A model generated the notes under the pieces. That model was not told where the DNA came from. It was given only the letters and a program-made list of their open reading frames with translations, and searched no databases. 33,858 bases of DNA from contig JAUVGH010000021.1 in NCBI GenBank assembly GCA_030593885.1, forward strand, positions 1-33,858. Direction: 5' to 3'. Origin of the DNA: Methanomassiliicoccales archaeon. GTDB taxonomy: Archaea > Thermoplasmatota > Thermoplasmata > RBG-16-68-12 > SOIM01. Position 1 is the stretch's first letter, and each line of letters opens with the position of its first letter. Made by a program: the position numbers and the translations under genes. Positions 30,962-33,858 of this stretch are shown here, in pieces.

Positions 30962-31669
30962 ATGGACAGGAGGGTCATGCTTGTCATCGTCACGATTCTA
31001 TCGTTCGTCGGTGTCCTGGGTCTCTATTTCTATTCGTGTTCGGTCCAGCCAATTCAGATTCAGATCGGAGATGTTGGCCTTGGAGACGTCGGCAGCGTTG
31101 TGAAGACGCGCGGTCACATTATGGTGCTTTACCAGACAAGCGCGGGTGATGTCATCCTTGAGATGGCGGATCTTGATGATGGGGCTTCCATAGCCGTTTA
31201 CATTCCAGAGAATGTATTCTCCAATCTTGGCAACAGTGAGTTGATCCCCGGTGCTGAAATCGAGGTCGTTGGCGAGGTCCAAGAATATCAGGGCGAGATG
31301 GAGCTGGTGGTTGATTCTGAAGACGACATAAGGATAGTTCGATCTCCAGATGACGCCAAACTGACCATCGAGATGCTGGCTGAAAATCCGGAGTTGTTCT
31401 TGGATAGAGAGGTAAGCGTTCCGGGACAGATGCTGAACATAAAGAGTGAGAGGATGTGGGAGAAGGGCAAACTAGTGGACGCCACCACCTTCCAGCTCCG
31501 CTATTCCGGGAAATACCTGAATTACACCATGGACTGCGTTCTATTCGGCACGGACGTCAGCAACGATTTCTATCAGGGCCAGCTGGTACGTTTCACCGGA
31601 ACCTTCGAGTATTACGAAAAGGAATCAAAATACAGGATCGTGTCAGATGAGATGACACTTCATTCATGA
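30962..31669 (+). CDS. Exported or membrane-anchored OB-fold protein
   Basis: A 235-residue protein with an N-terminal hydrophobic helix (about 6-24, MLVIVTILSFVGVLGLYFY) followed by two OB-fold-like domains. The first (about 42-130) has VGSVVKTRGHIMVLYQT and IPGAEIEVVGEVQEYQGEMEL, the second (about 145-232) has LDREVSVPGQMLNIKSERM and YQGQLVRFTGTFEYYEKESKYRI. OB-folds of this type occur in nucleic-acid-binding (tRNA_anti-like) and in metabolite-binding proteins. Placement outside the membrane makes a role in replication unlikely despite the neighbouring orc1/cdc6. The end overlaps the RecJ-like gene by 10 nt, tail to tail. Confidence 0.65.
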   Translation: MDRRVMLVIVTILSFVGVLGLYFYSCSVQPIQIQIGDVGLGDVGSVVKTRGHIMVLYQTSAGDVILEMADLDDGASIAVYIPENVFSNLGNSELIPGAEIEVVGEVQEYQGEMELVVDSEDDIRIVRSPDDAKLTIEMLAENPELFLDREVSVPGQMLNIKSERMWEKGKLVDATTFQLRYSGKYLNYTMDCVLFGTDVSNDFYQGQLVRFTGTFEYYEKESKYRIVSDEMTLHS

Positions 31670-32979
31670 GATCCAAGTTGCCCCTCGACGATCGAATCAA
31701 CGTTCTCCAGGAACTTGTCTTCCTTCCCCTTCGGTATGGTCGCCCCGGAAGCCACCGCATGCCCTCCGCCGCTCCCGTCCAACGACCCTGCAGCAACTTT
31801 GAACGCCTCGGCCAGATCGAGTCCCTTGCTAACAAGATACCGTGTCCCGCGACCTGAGATCCTGGTCTGCTTCTCCTGGACGGACAGCGCTATCGTGGGC
31901 TTCTCCTGGTTGAACAGGTACTGCATCCCCACTCCTGCCCAGGTACCCGAATAAGATGCGTTCTCGGTGTAAAAGAACTGTATCCAATCCTTCTCGAAGA
32001 CGCCTTCCTTCTCCAGCTTCACCAGGCCTTTCATCATACCGGAAAGGTACTCCTCCCTGAGCTTCTGCGCCTCTTCCATCGCCTCCTTGTCCCCCATGCA
32101 CAGAGACAGCCCAGTGCCCAGATGCCCGGTCCTCCCGCACGCGTTCATGAGACTTCCTAGATCGGACGCGTAAACATCCAGTGCCTCGATCAAATGCCTG
32201 TCCTCGGTCAGCTCCGCCACCGTCTCCGGCCTGGCGCCCTGCTTCATCAGCTGAAGTGTGAGATATGATATGAGGCCCCTCTTCACCCCGCCGTCCAGAC
32301 CCTTGAGCTTGGTCGATGGTTCCAGTCCCAGTTTCTTCACCAACTTCGCAATGGAGCTCTTCCTCCCGGATATGCCTTTGAAGAATGGGAATATGGTTCT
32401 CTGAAGACCTTCCTCCAAGGTGTCACCGATGAGGGCCAGCTGTTTCTCCACCTTGATGAACTTCCTTTCGACGCTTCCGTTCAAGACGATCTCGTTCAAT
32501 CCGGAGAACGCTGGAACCTGCTGCCGGTCGGAGATCGCTCCTGAAAGGGCATAACCGCAAAGGTCCCAGTTGGATTCGTCCATCGCCACTGCGAAAAGAA
32601 ACGACACCGTAGAAGCGCTTCCCTGCGTGGACCCGTCAAGACCGAAGAGATGAGGGTTGATCTGAACGACCGAATCAGACTCCCTGATGATGGTATGATG
32701 GTCCAGCACGACGACGTCGCCCTTCAACTGCTCCATAAGTTCGATCTGCCCGCTGCCCATGTCGGAGATGATCAAGCACTCGACGTCCTCCTCCTTCACC
32801 TTCTCGAAGAACTCCGGGTCGAGGCTCCTTGTGAGCGTTGCGTGGAATCTCTTCCCTTTCCTCAACAGTGCGTTGCATATGATTCCGGCAGCCGAGATAC
32901 CGTCCGCGTCATAGTGGGAGATGACCCTTACCCAAGAGTGCTTCTCAACAACGGAAACGGCTTCCTCAAGCCTCTTCAA
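31660..32979 (-). CDS. RecJ-like DHH-family phosphoesterase/nuclease
   Basis: A 439-residue protein with the DHH motifs: HYDADGIS (motif I, residues 22-29), ISDMGSGQ (II, Asp73), VLDHH (III, 93-95) and GAISDRQ (IV, Asp151), and a C-terminal DHHA1 domain ending in GSGGGHAVASGATI. Archaeal relatives are manganese-dependent 5'-3' nucleases, some bound to GINS at the replication fork. The start at TTG 32979 has no good ribosome binding site. Upstream the frame stays open, and residues GRLPAGLSELISDDFLKR fit the protein, so the true start may lie close to 33010 at a CTG. It follows the S15 gene on the same strand, an association I recall as common in euryarchaeotes. Confidence 0.85.
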   Translation of the reverse strand: MKRLEEAVSVVEKHSWVRVISHYDADGISAAGIICNALLRKGKRFHATLTRSLDPEFFEKVKEEDVECLIISDMGSGQIELMEQLKGDVVVLDHHTIIRESDSVVQINPHLFGLDGSTQGSASTVSFLFAVAMDESNWDLCGYALSGAISDRQQVPAFSGLNEIVLNGSVERKFIKVEKQLALIGDTLEEGLQRTIFPFFKGISGRKSSIAKLVKKLGLEPSTKLKGLDGGVKRGLISYLTLQLMKQGARPETVAELTEDRHLIEALDVYASDLGSLMNACGRTGHLGTGLSLCMGDKEAMEEAQKLREEYLSGMMKGLVKLEKEGVFEKDWIQFFYTENASYSGTWAGVGMQYLFNQEKPTIALSVQEKQTRISGRGTRYLVSKGLDLAEAFKVAAGSLDGSGGGHAVASGATIPKGKEDKFLENVDSIVEGQLGSHE

Positions 32980-33026
32980 AAAGTCGTCAGAAATCAGTTC
33001 AGAAAGACCCGCAGGCAGGCGACCAC

Positions 33027-33482
33027 CTATTTGATCTCGAGCTCGGCGCTCGCAGGACTGTAGTTCCAGTCTTCTGGCAGGACGCCGTTCCTCTTGTAGT
33101 ATTTCGCCAACCGCCTGATCTTGGCCTCGGTGAGATGCACGCTCCTGAGGTTGTGCAGGTCCCTTGGGTTGTCCTTAAGGTGGGAGTGCAGGTCGATCGC
33201 CTTCCTCATCAGATTGGTCATGTCCTCTGGGAACTTCGATTGGATGTCGTTCTCTTTCAGAATGGCGGTGACTGATTTGCCCGTTGCCAGCTTTACGTTG
33301 GGAACCGCATATTGGTCCCTGAGCCTCAGGCCTATCATCGCCGATGTGTTGCCCTCGTTGTGCAGTTCCAGGACCAGCTTCTCGATCTCCTTCGGTTTCT
33401 GGGTGACCCATTTCGGATTCTCTGTCACATAGGGCTTTGTTGAGGACGACCTCCCCTTCTTACGTGCATGCATTCTGGCCAT
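33027..33482 (-). CDS. rps15: 30S ribosomal protein S15
   Basis: A 151-residue archaeal/eukaryotic-type S15 (S13e-like N-terminal extension). It starts MARMHARKKGRSSSTKPY, with PKWVTQKPKEIEKLVLELHN, then the rRNA-binding helices: DLHSHLKDNPRDLHNLRSVH and AKIRRLAKYYKRNGVLPEDW are the standard core. It binds 16S rRNA and nucleates assembly of the small subunit. The frame opens at 33506, but ATG 33482 is the proper start; TTAAATAC (box A) lies about 40 nt upstream. It is the first gene of a unit with the RecJ-like gene. Confidence 0.95.
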   Translation of the reverse strand: MARMHARKKGRSSSTKPYVTENPKWVTQKPKEIEKLVLELHNEGNTSAMIGLRLRDQYAVPNVKLATGKSVTAILKENDIQSKFPEDMTNLMRKAIDLHSHLKDNPRDLHNLRSVHLTEAKIRRLAKYYKRNGVLPEDWNYSPASAELEIK

Positions 33483-33517
33483 ATGATTCCCGTGAGATTC
33501 AACCAATGTGAAATCAA

Positions 33518-33525
33518 GTATTTAA
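33518..33525 (-). promoter_or_regulatory. Box A promoter of the S15 gene
   Basis: Minus strand TTAAATAC, about 40 nt before the ATG at 33482, placing the transcript start near 33494 and supporting the downstream start. Confidence 0.55.
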
Positions 33526-33580
33526 CTATAAGGATATGAAAGGGTCGAGAGCCAGCGTACTCAAAGGGGGCGCAGCATAG

Positions 33581-33588
33581 TTTTATAG
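33581..33588 (+). promoter_or_regulatory. Box A promoter of the kelch-type gene
   Basis: TTTTATAG about 30 nt before the double ATG at 33615/33618, divergent from the S15 promoter. Confidence 0.5.
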
Positions 33589-33614
33589 TCCGTTTCTGTT
33601 TTTGGAACGAGAAC

Positions 33615-33858
33615 ATGATGGAGCCATCATTCCTCAAGATGTTGAAGGGCGTGACCGCTCTGAGCGTCACTTCGGTTCTGATTCTGTTGTCGTTCAGTGC
33701 ATTGGCCCAGACGGTTGAGACGGAGTCGACCCATCTCCCCGCGGCGCTTTACAGAGGCTGTGCGGTATGGGTCGGTGATTACGCTCTATACATCGGGGGC
33801 AGGATTGAAGCGGAGCAACAGGACACCATCGTCAAGTTCGACCCGCAAACCCACGAGG
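33615..33858 (+). CDS. Exported kelch-type protein, N-terminal part only
   Basis: The frame runs off the window after 81 codons. It starts with two ATGs, MMEPSFLKMLKGVT, then a hydrophobic signal peptide (LSVTSVLILLSFSALA) that should be cut before QTVETEST. The mature part begins LYRGCAVWVGDYALYIGGRI and IVKFDPQTHE, which is the start of a kelch repeat (the di-Gly followed by a spaced Tyr or Trp). Kelch repeats fold as a beta-propeller; this would be an exported surface protein. The remaining repeats lie outside the window. Confidence 0.7.
   Translation, partial: MMEPSFLKMLKGVTALSVTSVLILLSFSALAQTVETESTHLPAALYRGCAVWVGDYALYIGGRIEAEQQDTIVKFDPQTHE

Overview
The window reads as a chromosomal segment of an uncultured archaeon, most likely a Thermoplasmatota-type euryarchaeote. 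Evidence for Archaea: an Orc1/Cdc6 replication initiator, archaeal ribosomal protein S15 beside a RecJ-like DHH nuclease, deoxyhypusine synthase, a DUF835 protein, VapBC/RelBE pairs, TATA-like box A elements about 25-35 nt upstream of many starts (often leaderless), and Arg codons dominated by AGA/AGG. The phylum assignment is inference from gene content; no rRNA or tRNA was found.

Layout. 1-2012: the start of a truncated membrane protein gene, a gene-poor stretch, then a toxin-antitoxin island (orphan antitoxin-like gene, RelE/antitoxin pair, VapBC pair). 2090-5455: a broken aldo/keto reductase copy, two methyltransferases, an intact aldo/keto reductase and a GyrI-like protein. 5515-9941: a ferrochelatase-superfamily protein followed by a MacB/FtsX-type ABC transporter. 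9948-13317: a methyltransferase, an AbrB-type protein, a soluble reductive-dehalogenase-like corrinoid/Fe-S protein, a dodecin, a carboxymuconolactone decarboxylase-like protein and a small Cys-rich protein. 13487-18862: Nudix hydrolase, TPR protein, exported glycoprotein-like surface protein, membrane zinc-ribbon protein, deoxyhypusine synthase and a CBS-domain protein. 18840-21866: a SAP/helical/zinc-ribbon protein with a small helical companion, a set of GGCCGTTTCCGAA repeats placed like operators between two divergent genes, an unknown gene and a ribbon-helix-helix protein. 22124-23107: an exported TolB-like beta-propeller with richer GC than its neighbours.

23370-27381 is one of the two most unusual parts: a giant STAND-type ATPase with TPR repeats, carrying an extra longin/roadblock-like domain inserted between its Walker A and Walker B motifs, followed 4 nt later by a Ras-like small GTPase whose catalytic Gln is replaced by Arg. 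This looks like a two-gene signalling module. 27467-28420 is a NIF3-family protein.

The other unusual part is 28582-29085: a phage/contractile-injection tube protein (gp19 family) preceded by a signal peptide, with no sheath, baseplate or other tail gene nearby. It sits just upstream of orc1/cdc6 and a DUF835 gene (29234-30923). The window closes with an exported OB-fold protein, the RecJ-like/S15 pair on the minus strand, and the start of an exported kelch-type protein running off the end.
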